In this document: positions 7,682-15,128 of the stretch, piece by piece
Layout of the letters: each line of letters starts with the position of its first letter
Position numbering within the stretch: position 1 is the first letter of the stretch
Source: Verrucomicrobiota bacterium
GTDB taxonomy: Bacteria; Verrucomicrobiota; Verrucomicrobiia; Chthoniobacterales; UBA10450
Length of the DNA stretch: 51,790 nt
Direction of reading: 5' to 3'
Assembly (NCBI GenBank): GCA_003219695.1
Contig: QHQA01000114.1
Location: 1-51,790 of the forward strand
Translations under genes and position numbers: made by a program
The notes under the pieces: generated by a model
Databases searched by the model: none
Seen by the model: only the letters and a program-made list of their open reading frames with translations
Told to the model about the DNA's origin: nothing

Positions 7682-8128
7682 CTAACTGGTCTCCCCGCCA
7701 GGAAAGAACCGATGCCACAGCCGCCCAATGGTGCGCTCCTCCTGGTTGGTCCAGGTGAAGTGACAATCCTGGCAGTAAAACTCCTTGGGAATAATTTTCA
7801 GAGCGCAAAGCACCGCCACGAGTGCAGGCGTCATAAATTTTCGGGTCATCTGCGGGTACTCGATATTCGAAGAGCCGCATTGCGGGCAGCGAATAAGGGC
7901 GGCGGAGATATCCGGATCGGTTGATTCCCACTCGATCATCAGGCTTTGCGCTTTCTCGAAATCATTGTCGTCCACCATCACTTTCGCGTTCGCCTGCGGG
8001 CGGGACATGAAACCGACCTGTTGTAGCGGCGCTTCGTTGTGAACATCGGCCTTTAGCCCGGCGTCGTGGAAACGTCGCTTTAGCTGGCGCGCTTTATCCG
8101 GCTCATTAAACGTCGCAATAGTCACCAT
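7682..8128 (-). CDS. DUF2007 protein with C-terminal zinc ribbon
   Basis: The 148-residue protein begins MVTIATFNEPDKARQLKRRF, the ferredoxin-like DUF2007 fold (about residues 1-65) described as a putative signal-transducing domain, with VMVDDNDFEKAQSLM ending it. A zinc ribbon follows: C81-x2-C84 and C119-x2-C122. The spacing between the pairs includes a hydrophobic stretch (TPALVAVLCALKIIP) that may be buried or membrane-associated. Function is unknown. No operon partner is evident; the ferritin-like gene diverges from it across 180 bp. Confidence 0.75.
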   Translation of the reverse strand: MVTIATFNEPDKARQLKRRFHDAGLKADVHNEAPLQQVGFMSRPQANAKVMVDDNDFEKAQSLMIEWESTDPDISAALIRCPQCGSSNIEYPQMTRKFMTPALVAVLCALKIIPKEFYCQDCHFTWTNQEERTIGRLWHRFFPGGETS

Positions 8129-8308
8129 AGGTTATCTCGCATGCGCGGCAGCGCCTCGTGTGATCAAACATCAAATAATTGCCGAGCGCAAGACTTGGAG
8201 TGACGCTGGACAACTCCCTGTCTGCGTCACTGTAGTGCAGCCTGCTGTCCGCCAAAAAGAACCGCCGCCCCTGGCTCTAACGATTCCCTTTGAGGAGGAC
8301 GAATAACC

Positions 8309-8791
8309 ATGACTACCAATCAGGACATCATCAACGAGCTGAAAAAATCATACGCGATGGAATTGGAGACGGTGGAGAATTATCTGGCTAACGCCATCGA
8401 TCTCGATGGCGTGCGGGCAGAGGAAATCAAAAAAGCGCTGCTGGGTGACATCGAAGAGGAGCTTCAGCACGCGCGGAAGCTGGGCAATCGGATCAAAGTG
8501 CTCGAAGGCCGCCTGCCTGGCTCGCTCGATTTGGAGCGCACGCAGCGTTTTTTGCAGCCGCCCAAGGACAGCACCGACGTGATCGCGGTGATTCGCGGCG
8601 TGATCCGCGCCGAGGACGAAGCGATCGATCAATACAAAAAACTCATCAAGATGTGCGACCCGATCGATTTAGTCACACAGGATCTCATTCTGGAAATCAC
8701 CGCGCAGGAACAGGCCCATCGCCGTCAATTTATTGGCTTTCTCTACGAGTACGAAGGCGGCGAAGCAAGGCGGCTTACCGCTGCGGCATAG
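8309..8791 (+). CDS. Ferritin-like diiron protein (bacterioferritin/DPS-like)
   Basis: A strong GAGGAGG lies 11-12 bases ahead of the ATG. The 160-residue all-helical protein has the diiron ligand set of the ferritin-like superfamily: E20, E51-x2-H54, E104, and E134-x2-H137. The two E-x-x-H motifs are 80 residues apart, as in bacterioferritin-type four-helix bundles. No heme-ligand methionine could be confirmed. It may store iron or detoxify peroxide, or be a rubrerythrin-like protein without the rubredoxin domain. It is a single gene with its own promoter region of 180 bp, in which no clear -35/-10 was seen. Confidence 0.82.
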   Translation: MTTNQDIINELKKSYAMELETVENYLANAIDLDGVRAEEIKKALLGDIEEELQHARKLGNRIKVLEGRLPGSLDLERTQRFLQPPKDSTDVIAVIRGVIRAEDEAIDQYKKLIKMCDPIDLVTQDLILEITAQEQAHRRQFIGFLYEYEGGEARRLTAAA

Positions 8792-8794
8792 CCA

Positions 8795-8906
8795 TGGGCA
8801 GCGCAGGCATCTTGCCTGTGGGGCAACCGGGCGTTTCGCCTGGTTGACACCTCTTCCCGGCAGGCAAGATGCGCGCCGGCCCCACAGCCAAGATGGCTGT
8901 GCTACG
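8795..8906. repeat. Palindromic repeat between convergent ferritin-like and mutM-like genes
   Basis: GCGCAGGCATCTTGCCTG on the left faces CAGGCAAGATGCGCG on the right, and a second inner hairpin pairs CACAGCCA with TGGCTGTG near 8882-8899. The block fills the whole gap between the two converging stop codons, and its outer end supplies the TAG stop of the glycosylase gene. It may help end both transcripts. No T-run is present. Confidence 0.6.
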
Positions 8907-9690
8907 GTCTCTTCTGGCAATGCGCGCAGAACCACGCGGTGCGGCCGCCAATTTTCGCTGATTTTAATTCGCGGCCACACCGCGGACATTTGCCGCCTTT
9001 GCCACGATGCGGCAATAACCACGATTTCGGCATCCGATCGACATCGGCTTTGGCCGCAATCGCTTTTTTCAAAATGTAGCGCATCGCGCGGAAGAGCTTC
9101 GCGAGAGCTTTGTCGCCCAGATCGGAGATTTCCCTCGCCGGATGCATGCGTGCTCGGAAAAGAATTTCGTCCGCGTAAATGTTCCCGATGCCCGCAATCA
9201 ACTTCTGGTTCATCAAGATCGATTTCACCGCGCCACGGCGTTTCCCCAGCAGCTTTTGAAATTCGGACAGATCGACATCGAGCGCATCCCGACCGAGGCC
9301 GCGCTTTCTCAAAAATTCATCGACATCTTTCAGCAATCCGATCTGGCCAAATTTGCGCTGATCATCAAAGGCGAGCCGATAGTTATTGGTGAAAACAAAA
9401 AGCGCTCGCGCATGCGGCGCCGCTTGATCCCCGTGCTTGAAATACTGTAGCGAGCCGGTCATGCCAAAATGCAGACGCATCCACAAGTCGTCATTCACGC
9501 TCACGAACAGATGCTTGCCATGGCGGCGACTCGATTCGAAGCGGCACCCTTTCAATCGTCGCGCAAGCTCGCGTGCCGAGACGCCCTTTAGCACATACGC
9601 GTTTCGCACATCGACATCGTCGATACGCTGATGCAATGACGTGGAGTCGAGGTATCGCTTGAATGTTTCGACATCAGGCAACTCTGGCAT
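8902..9690 (-). CDS. mutM: Formamidopyrimidine-DNA glycosylase family protein (Fpg/Nei)
   Basis: The 262-residue enzyme should excise oxidised bases and cut the abasic site. After removal of Met1 the N-terminus is PELPDVETF, giving the catalytic proline and glutamate. The RRHGKHLFV block near residue 56 holds the DNA-contacting lysine, LHFGMTGSL near 74 the intercalating loop, and AGIGNIYADEILF near 167-179 the helix-two-turn-helix. A C-terminal zinc finger has CPRCG and CAHCQ pairs. The DVE instead of EVE at the start and overall length suit an Fpg/Nei relative; substrate preference (8-oxoG or pyrimidines) is not certain. Confidence 0.9.
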   Translation of the reverse strand: MPELPDVETFKRYLDSTSLHQRIDDVDVRNAYVLKGVSARELARRLKGCRFESSRRHGKHLFVSVNDDLWMRLHFGMTGSLQYFKHGDQAAPHARALFVFTNNYRLAFDDQRKFGQIGLLKDVDEFLRKRGLGRDALDVDLSEFQKLLGKRRGAVKSILMNQKLIAGIGNIYADEILFRARMHPAREISDLGDKALAKLFRAMRYILKKAIAAKADVDRMPKSWLLPHRGKGGKCPRCGRELKSAKIGGRTAWFCAHCQKRP

Positions 9691-9696
9691 TGGCCT

Positions 9697-10047
9697 TTAC
9701 CCGAGTTCCTCGATGTACTCCTTCAGCGCTACGGCGTTGTTATGCTCCGCGTCCTTCGCCCCAAAGAGCAATGTGGTCGTCCTCTTGCTGGCCAGCCGCG
9801 CGAGTTTCTCGACTTGATCACGCCGACCGCGCAACTCCGCTGCGTATCGCTTTTTGAATTCCTTCCACCGAGCCGGGTCGTGTCCAAACCATTTCCGTAA
9901 CGGAGTGCTGGGCGCGATTTCCTTTAACCACTCATCGATTTCCGCTTTTTCCTTGCTTAAACCGCGCGGCCAGATGCGGTCAACCAACACACGCCGCCCA
10001 TCGGCCTTGGTCGGCTTATCGTAAACGCGCTTGAGCCGAATCCCCAC
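9697..10047 (-). CDS. DUF488 family protein (YeaO-like)
   Basis: The 116-residue protein has the YeaO/DUF488 pattern: LKRVYDKPTKADGRRVLVDRIWPRGLSKE at the N-terminus, WLKEIAPSTPLRKWFGHDPARW in the middle, and LLFGAKDAEHNNAVALKEYI near the end. The biochemical role is unknown. It lies six bases upstream of the glycosylase gene on the same strand, so the two are likely co-transcribed; the context hints at, but does not show, a link to repair. Confidence 0.9.
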   Translation of the reverse strand: MGIRLKRVYDKPTKADGRRVLVDRIWPRGLSKEKAEIDEWLKEIAPSTPLRKWFGHDPARWKEFKKRYAAELRGRRDQVEKLARLASKRTTTLLFGAKDAEHNNAVALKEYIEELG

Positions 10048-10158
10048 GCTCAGCTATCGCAGCATAAGCTTCAGCCGGTTGTGCGAAGCGTGAGACAAGA
10101 CCTTGGATTTCAATTTCTTTGAAACTTGGAGTTTAAAATTTGTGGCTTAATAAAATTC

Positions 10159-10896
10159 ATGGCCATCGATTCAGTCGAAAAGTTTATTAAACTTTTAAAG
10201 AAATCGCCGTCCGGCGCCGTGTTCAATCCGTGGTGGCAAGTGGATAAGCAAAACGATATTGGCCCGAACGCGCCTGGTATCCGTCGCAAACAGTTGCGCG
10301 GTTATCTATGTAAACGGCAAGGCAAGGCGAAACTGGCCATGATCGGCGAAGCGCTCGGATATCAAGGCGGGCATTTCAGCGGAATTCCCATGACCTCCGA
10401 GCGCATACTCCTCGGAAAAAAGAAAGAAGTTGTAGCGGCGCTCTGCGAGCGACGAAAGCTGCGCGGAAACGGCGGTCATAGACCGCCGCTACAGATCATT
10501 GCGGGCATCAAACCCCGCCGCACGAGCAAACCGAAGATATGCCCGGCAGGCTTTTCCGAACCGACAGCGACTATTGTCTGGAGCACATTGCTCAAGCTCG
10601 ACGTACGACCCGAAGAATTCGTTCTATGGAACGCATTTCCCTGGCACTCGTTCAATTGGCGCGGCGGCGCGTTGAGCAATCGCGCGCCTAACAAGTCAGA
10701 GCAAGCCGCCGGCCGACGGGTGCTCAAGGTATTTCTAAAATTATTCCCATGTAAGCAAGTCGTTGCCCTGGGAAGGATCGCCGCGGGCCAGCTCGACAAC
10801 CTCGGTGTCGATGCGCATTACGTTCGCCACCCAGCCTCCGGCGGCGCAAAACTCTTCCGCCGGCAAATCGGCAAAATCGCGCAGAAGGGGAATTAA
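10159..10896 (+). CDS. Uracil-DNA glycosylase family protein with an in-frame repeat insertion
   Basis: The 245-residue protein shows the uracil-DNA glycosylase superfamily pattern: GAVFNPWWQV, IGEALGYQGGHFSG (the water-activating loop region), PTATIVW, LWNAFPWHSF, and the C-terminal VRHPASGGAKLF with its histidine. Removing a predicted export or mitochondrial-type start is unnecessary; MAIDSVEKFI at 10159 is a natural start. Residues 92-112 (about VAALCERRKLRGNGGHRPPLQ) do not fit the family and are encoded by a 63-nt palindrome (10431-10493). Taking that block out leaves the frame EVIIAGIKPRR, so the insertion is exactly 21 codons. Whether the enzyme still works is unknown. Confidence 0.85.
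   Translation: MAIDSVEKFIKLLKKSPSGAVFNPWWQVDKQNDIGPNAPGIRRKQLRGYLCKRQGKAKLAMIGEALGYQGGHFSGIPMTSERILLGKKKEVVAALCERRKLRGNGGHRPPLQIIAGIKPRRTSKPKICPAGFSEPTATIVWSTLLKLDVRPEEFVLWNAFPWHSFNWRGGALSNRAPNKSEQAAGRRVLKVFLKLFPCKQVVALGRIAAGQLDNLGVDAHYVRHPASGGAKLFRRQIGKIAQKGN
10431..10493. repeat. 63-nt palindromic repeat inserted in frame in the uracil-DNA glycosylase gene
   Basis: The unit starts TGTAGCGGCG and ends CGCCGCTACA, a 10-bp terminal inverted repeat, with a smaller hairpin CGGCGGTCATAGACCGCCG at the right. The 63-nt length keeps the reading frame. It has the look of the dispersed palindromes found between genes elsewhere in the window, but here it is translated (GGHRPPLQ at its end). Confidence 0.75.
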
Positions 10897-11027
10897 GCGC
10901 GATGCCCGACGATTGGGTGATGTGATATAGAGATTGCGATGCGCGAGCAACCCTGCGCAGTGCAAAATTTTGACTGTCCTGCTGAGATGCGTTCGACGTA
11001 GAATGGCAACTGTCACCAAGGAGATGA

Positions 11028-11911
11028 ATGCCGGTTGATGAATTCGGCGGCGATTGGACCGCCGAAAAATTGGAGCGGGTGCGCAAGTATTTGGCGGCCT
11101 ACACGGTCATTTTCGCTCGTAATAAGGCGCAGAAACTCATCCCAATTTATGTAGATGCGTTTGCAGGAACTGGCTACCGAACAAAACCGCCTCGCCTCGA
11201 CGCTCAAACGACGTTGTTCGAAGAATTGGCTGAGCCTGAGGCCGAGGCGTTCTTGAAGGGCAGCGCCCGCATCGCATTGGACGTTGAGCCGCCGTTCAAG
11301 CAATACTTGTTTATCGAGCAGGATGCGGCGCGCGCACAGGAGCTTGAGAGACTCAAACAGCACTTTGCTGAGCGGGCGGCGCGCGTCAAGATTGTGCAGG
11401 AAGACGCGAACAGATATTTGAAAGATTGGTGCAAGCAGACAGACTGGCGGATTTGCCGTGCAGTCATGTTCCTTGATCCGTATGGAATGCAAGTGGACTG
11501 GTCTCTCATCGAGTCGATCGCTAGGACGCGCGCGATCGACTTGTGGATTCTGTCCCCCTCGGCGTGGCGGTGAATCGCCTCTTAACGAGAACTGAGCTGC
11601 CTCCCAAAAAATGGGCGCAGGCGCTAACGAGAATTCTCGGAACCGACGAGTGGCGCGATGCTTTTTATTCGCGACAGGTCGAGCACACTCTGTTTGGTGA
11701 TGAGGAAGTGAGAACAAAAGAAACCGACTTCGGCAAGATTGGCCGATATTTTGTGGAACGCCTGAAAACAGTTTTCGCAGCCGTAGCAAATAATCCGCTG
11801 CCACTGCGAAACTCCCGAAACATTCCATTGTATCTGCTGTGCTTTGCTGCCGGCAATCCCCGGGCAGCATCGACAGCACTAAAAATTGCGCAGAGTATTT
11901 TGAGAGCTTAA
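11028..11911 (+). pseudogene. tcmP: Three-Cys-motif partner protein TcmP, frameshifted
   Basis: AAGGAG lies six bases ahead of the ATG. The first part (181 residues) reads YVDAFAGTGYRTKPP near 42-56, FIEQDAARAQELERL near 95 and VMFLDPYGMQVDWSLIESI near 145, a methyltransferase-like TcmP pattern. After LWIL the frame changes at a C-run near 11551-11557: the natural continuation PLGVAVNRLLTRTELPPKKW lies one frame over and runs to 11911. One missing base explains it. The stop is two bases before the three-Cys partner gene, the standard pairing. It is either broken, read by programmed frameshift, or a homopolymer sequencing error. Confidence 0.8.
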
Positions 11912-11913
11912 CG

Positions 11914-12633
11914 ATGGCAGAGCGATCACATATCGAGTGGACTGAGGCGACGTGGAATCCCGTCACCGGCTGCACGAAGGTCAGTGCGGGCTGCAAGAAT
12001 TGCTACGCCGAGCGCTTGGCGTTTCGGCTGCAAGCAATGGGCAATCCTCGATATCGCAACGGCTTTAGTGTCACGCTCCACGAAGACGTCATTGAGCTAC
12101 CTAAGCGCTGGCGTGAGCCGCGGCTGATCTTTGTGAACTCGATGAGCGATTTGTTCCATGAACAGGTGCCGATCGAGTTCATCCAGCGCGTGTTTGCGAC
12201 GATGCGCGTGTGCGCTCAGCATACATTTCAAATTCTGACAAAGCGGAGCGGCCGATTGAAAACGGTTGCTTCAAAAATTGATTGGCCGGTGAACGTCTGG
12301 ATGGGTGTGAGCGTCGAGGATTCGCGCGTCTTGTTTCGCGTCGATGATCTCAGAAAAGTCCGAGCGGCCGTTCGCTTTCTCTCCTGCGAGCCCCTAATCG
12401 GTTCACTCGCGGGAATCGATTTAACCGACATTCACTGGGTGATTGTCGGTGGCGAATCGGGATGGGGCGCTCGACCGATCAAAATCGAATGGATTCGAGA
12501 AATCTTTCGAGCATGTCGGAAGCGGGATATTCCATTTTTCTTTAAGCAGTGGGGTGGAGTTCGCAAACATGTCACTGGCCGAAAACTCAACGGCAAAACT
12601 TATGACGATATGCCCGAGAGGGCGGCGGCGTAG
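11914..12633 (+). CDS. Three-Cys-motif protein, phage Gp37/Gp68 family (DUF5131)
   Basis: The 239-residue protein begins IEWTEATWNPVTGCTKVSAGCKNCYAER: the three cysteines in C-x7-C-x2-C form the family mark, reminiscent of radical-SAM or Fe-S binding. Further family blocks are IFVNSMSDLFHEQVP near 75, FQILTKRSGRL near 110, WMGVSVEDSRV near 130, FLSCEPLIGSL near 160 and GGESGWGARPI near 180, ending FFFKQWGG. It follows tcmP by two bases. Such pairs travel on phages and genomic islands. The reaction is unknown. Unlike its neighbour, this frame is intact. Confidence 0.9.
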   Translation: MAERSHIEWTEATWNPVTGCTKVSAGCKNCYAERLAFRLQAMGNPRYRNGFSVTLHEDVIELPKRWREPRLIFVNSMSDLFHEQVPIEFIQRVFATMRVCAQHTFQILTKRSGRLKTVASKIDWPVNVWMGVSVEDSRVLFRVDDLRKVRAAVRFLSCEPLIGSLAGIDLTDIHWVIVGGESGWGARPIKIEWIREIFRACRKRDIPFFFKQWGGVRKHVTGRKLNGKTYDDMPERAAA

Positions 12634-12642
12634 AGATGTGCC

Positions 12643-14235
12643 TTAGCGGACGGCTCGGCGATCCGTCCCTACCACTTGCTTCTCGGCTAGGTGCAGCAGG
12701 ATTGCTTGCACAGTGTTGGAGACGGAGCGCGTCTTTGAGACTCTGATTACATCGGGCGCGAGCTCGGATGGCGATTCGTAGGTTGCGCTGAGTTTTTCAA
12801 AATCTTCCAGGCGGGCATCGGAAATTTCGCCGACATTGTTCTTTCGCGACCTGAGTCTGCGTTTGATTTCGTCGGGATCAACGTCGAGTTCCACGACGCG
12901 AAGCCGGACGTTTGCTTTCTCGCATTCATCACGAAGAAATTGACGGAGGGAGCGCGTGGAAAACGTGGCATCAAGGATTGCGCCAGGGTATTTTTTGAGC
13001 GCGCCAAACCCGTCTTCAACGAGTTTCCTGTAAGTTTGGTGGGTCATTTGCCCGGAATACACTTCGTAGCGGCGGTTTTGCTGGGTTCGTTCTGAGAGCG
13101 GAATGCCGGCGAGGGTCTTGCGAATTTCATCGGAGGAAAAAACCCGCCAGTCCAATTCGCGCCCGAGCTCGCGAGCGACACTGGTTTTGCCAGTGCCGAT
13201 TCGACCCATGACTACAAGCAGTAATGGCTTGGAACCGGCCACGGCGTATCGAAGCGCAAGATGGAAATAACGCCCGGCAATTGTTTCATACTTTATGGGG
13301 TCGGCGGTTTCCGGCTCAGTGGCCTGAATGCTTTCGACTTTCCCGCGCACAAACGCGCGGTAGCACTTGTAGAAGTCGGCGATCTTTAGCATCCCGGCAT
13401 CGCTAAATTCGCGCGCGGCGGTTTGCAGGACCAGATTTGCCAGATCGCGGCGGCCTTGGAAATCGAAATCCATCGCTAGGAAGGCGAGATCGTTGGCGAT
13501 ATCGATGAAACGAAACCTGTCGTTGAACTCGATGCAGTCGAAGATTGATAGGCGCTCCGGCGTGATGTGGATGTGGTCGAGGTGCAAATCGCCGTGACAG
13601 TCGCGAATCCGCTGCTGCTGTATTCGTTCACGAAACAGATTTTCATTCACGACGTAAAACTGATTGGTGAAATGGCGAATCGTTTCGAACGCTGCAGTTG
13701 AAATTGTTTTGCCAACGAACGGCTCGACCTGCGCGAAATTTTCGTCGGTACTGATCTTCAGTTTTTCAGGTGTTCCCCATTTTTCGATCTCGGCGGTGGG
13801 AGTCTCAGATTCATAAAACCGGTGCAGTCGCGAAATCACGCGCTCGATTTCCTTTTCGCCAACCCGATTTTTTTCCAGTAACTCATTCAGAAATCCGCCG
13901 CGCGGCAGTTCTCGCATCTTCACGCTGTACTCTGCGATCTCGCCTTTTGCTTCGAACGAGAAACCGGAAGCCGTTTGGTAAATCGGCACGACGCCCAAAT
14001 AAATCTCGGGGCAGAGTCGCCGGTTCAGATCAACTTCGCGCTGGCAAAAATAGCGGCGTTTTTCCAGGGTGCTGAAATCGGCAAAGCCGAGATTCAGCGA
14101 CTTTTTGACTTTGAAAACAAGAGGCGACGCGATGAACACCCACGAGATGTGGGTTTGGATCGCGCGCACTTCCGCCGGCCCATGTGGATAGGATGCAGGC
14201 GATTCGAGGAAGGCGATCAATGAATCGTGTCTCAT
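12643..14235 (-). CDS. Bifunctional aminoglycoside phosphotransferase-like / AAA kinase-like protein
   Basis: The 530-residue protein joins an APH-like kinase domain (about residues 25-300) to a P-loop kinase domain (about 335-510). The first holds the Brenner-type CHGDLHLDHIHI near 215 and FDCIEFNDRFRFIDIANDLAFL near 232-253. The second has a Walker A GRIGTGKTS near 345, FSSDEIRK near 366 and LDATFSTRSLRQFL near 418. This architecture (COG2187 plus COG0645) is common in bacteria; substrate unknown and drug resistance should not be assumed. The last ten residues, VVGTDRRAVR, come from a REP-like repeat that also brings the stop codon. Confidence 0.88.
   Translation of the reverse strand: MRHDSLIAFLESPASYPHGPAEVRAIQTHISWVFIASPLVFKVKKSLNLGFADFSTLEKRRYFCQREVDLNRRLCPEIYLGVVPIYQTASGFSFEAKGEIAEYSVKMRELPRGGFLNELLEKNRVGEKEIERVISRLHRFYESETPTAEIEKWGTPEKLKISTDENFAQVEPFVGKTISTAAFETIRHFTNQFYVVNENLFRERIQQQRIRDCHGDLHLDHIHITPERLSIFDCIEFNDRFRFIDIANDLAFLAMDFDFQGRRDLANLVLQTAAREFSDAGMLKIADFYKCYRAFVRGKVESIQATEPETADPIKYETIAGRYFHLALRYAVAGSKPLLLVVMGRIGTGKTSVARELGRELDWRVFSSDEIRKTLAGIPLSERTQQNRRYEVYSGQMTHQTYRKLVEDGFGALKKYPGAILDATFSTRSLRQFLRDECEKANVRLRVVELDVDPDEIKRRLRSRKNNVGEISDARLEDFEKLSATYESPSELAPDVIRVSKTRSVSNTVQAILLHLAEKQVVGTDRRAVR
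12647..12673. repeat. REP-like unit at the 3' end of the APH/AAA gene
   Basis: On the minus strand the unit reads GGTAGGGACGGATCGCCGAG and then CCGTCC. It shares GGTAGGG at its head and the CGCCG core with the terminal repeats of the RAYT element at 38168-38711. It encodes the last residues of the APH/AAA protein. It could be a substrate of that transposase family. Confidence 0.55.
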
Positions 14236-14330
14236 CTATTCTGAGTTGGGAGTTGGACGTTCGGTGTTCAGCGTTGAAGTGCGGGCAGAAACGCCCAACT
14301 CCCAACGCTCAACGTTCAACGCCCAATGAA
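14236..14330. repeat. GTTGGACGTT/CAACGTTCAAC inverted heptamer repeat
   Basis: Left arm units such as GAGTTGGGAGTTGGACGTTC and CAGCGTTGA face right arm units such as CCCAACTCCCAACGCTCAAC and GTTCAACGCCCAA. This is the same vocabulary as 7540-7628. It lies between the slipin gene and the start of the APH/AAA gene, so it is the 5' flank of the latter. Confidence 0.65.
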
Positions 14331-14338
14331 AGAGGTGC

Positions 14339-15124
14339 CTACGGTTTGGGCGGTTCGCTCTTTTTAATCAATGGCGCGAAGAGATCGATCGGAAGGGGGA
14401 AAAAGGTCGTGGTGTTATGCTCGCTTGAAATTTCGCGCATCGTTTGCAGGAAACGCAGTTGCAGCGCAATCGGCTCCTTGCTCATCATCGCCGCGGCCTG
14501 CACCATTTTTTCCGCAGCTTGAAATTCGCCCTCGGCGTTGACGATCTTTGCGCGGCGCTCGCGCTCGGCTTCCGCCTGCTTGGCCATCGCGCGTTTCATC
14601 GTGTCAGGCAGCGCAACGTCCTTAACCTCAACTGCCGTGACTTTGACGCCCCACGGTTCGGTTTGCCGGTCGATAATTTCCTGCAACTTCTGGTTGATTG
14701 ATTCGCGCTGCGAAAGGAGGTCATCCAAAGGGGCCTGGCCAAGCACACTCCGCAGCGTGGTCTGGGCGATGAGCGAGGTGGCTTTGAGAAAGTTCTCCAC
14801 TTTCACGACCGCGGCTTGCGGATCGACCACACGGAAATAAACAACCGCATCGACCGTCACCGGCACGTTGTCACGCGTCATCACCTCCTGCCGCTCGACG
14901 TTGATGGTCACGACGCGCAGATCCATGCGCACCATGCGATCGACGATCGGGATGAGAAAAATCAATCCCGGCCCTTTGGCGCCGAGTAATTTTCCAAGCC
15001 GAAAAATCACGCCGCGTTCGTATTCGCGCAGGATACGGATCGCCTGCGGCAGGATGATGATGGCGAGAATAATGATGGGCACGGCCCAGCTGAGCAATCG
15101 CGGTAACGTTTCGATTAGTTCCAT
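14339..15124 (-). CDS. Slipin, stomatin-like SPFH protein
   Basis: The 261-residue protein has one N-terminal membrane segment (about residues 12-30, WAVPIIILAIIILPQAI), then an SPFH/band-7 domain (EYERGVIFRLGKLLGAKGPGL near 34-54; TRDNVPVTVDAVVYFRV near 83-99; LRSVLGQAPLDDLLSQRE near 124-141), and a coiled helix rich in Ala, Glu and Arg (about 180-215). Slipins form membrane-associated oligomers and pair with NfeD proteases. The gene starts four bases after the nfeD stop, so the two form the classical operon. Confidence 0.94.
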   Translation of the reverse strand: MELIETLPRLLSWAVPIIILAIIILPQAIRILREYERGVIFRLGKLLGAKGPGLIFLIPIVDRMVRMDLRVVTINVERQEVMTRDNVPVTVDAVVYFRVVDPQAAVVKVENFLKATSLIAQTTLRSVLGQAPLDDLLSQRESINQKLQEIIDRQTEPWGVKVTAVEVKDVALPDTMKRAMAKQAEAERERRAKIVNAEGEFQAAEKMVQAAAMMSKEPIALQLRFLQTMREISSEHNTTTFFPLPIDLFAPLIKKSEPPKP

Positions 15125-15128
15125 GGTC

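Noticed and set aside
8129-8308. Possible tRNA or riboswitch ahead of the ferritin-like gene
   Set aside because: No cloverleaf, TTCG-type arm or known riboswitch core was found by eye; only the GAGGAGG site is convincing.
12643-14235. APH domain as an antibiotic resistance gene
   Set aside because: The APH/AAA fusion is a widespread chromosomal family of unknown substrate; resistance cannot be inferred from the fold.
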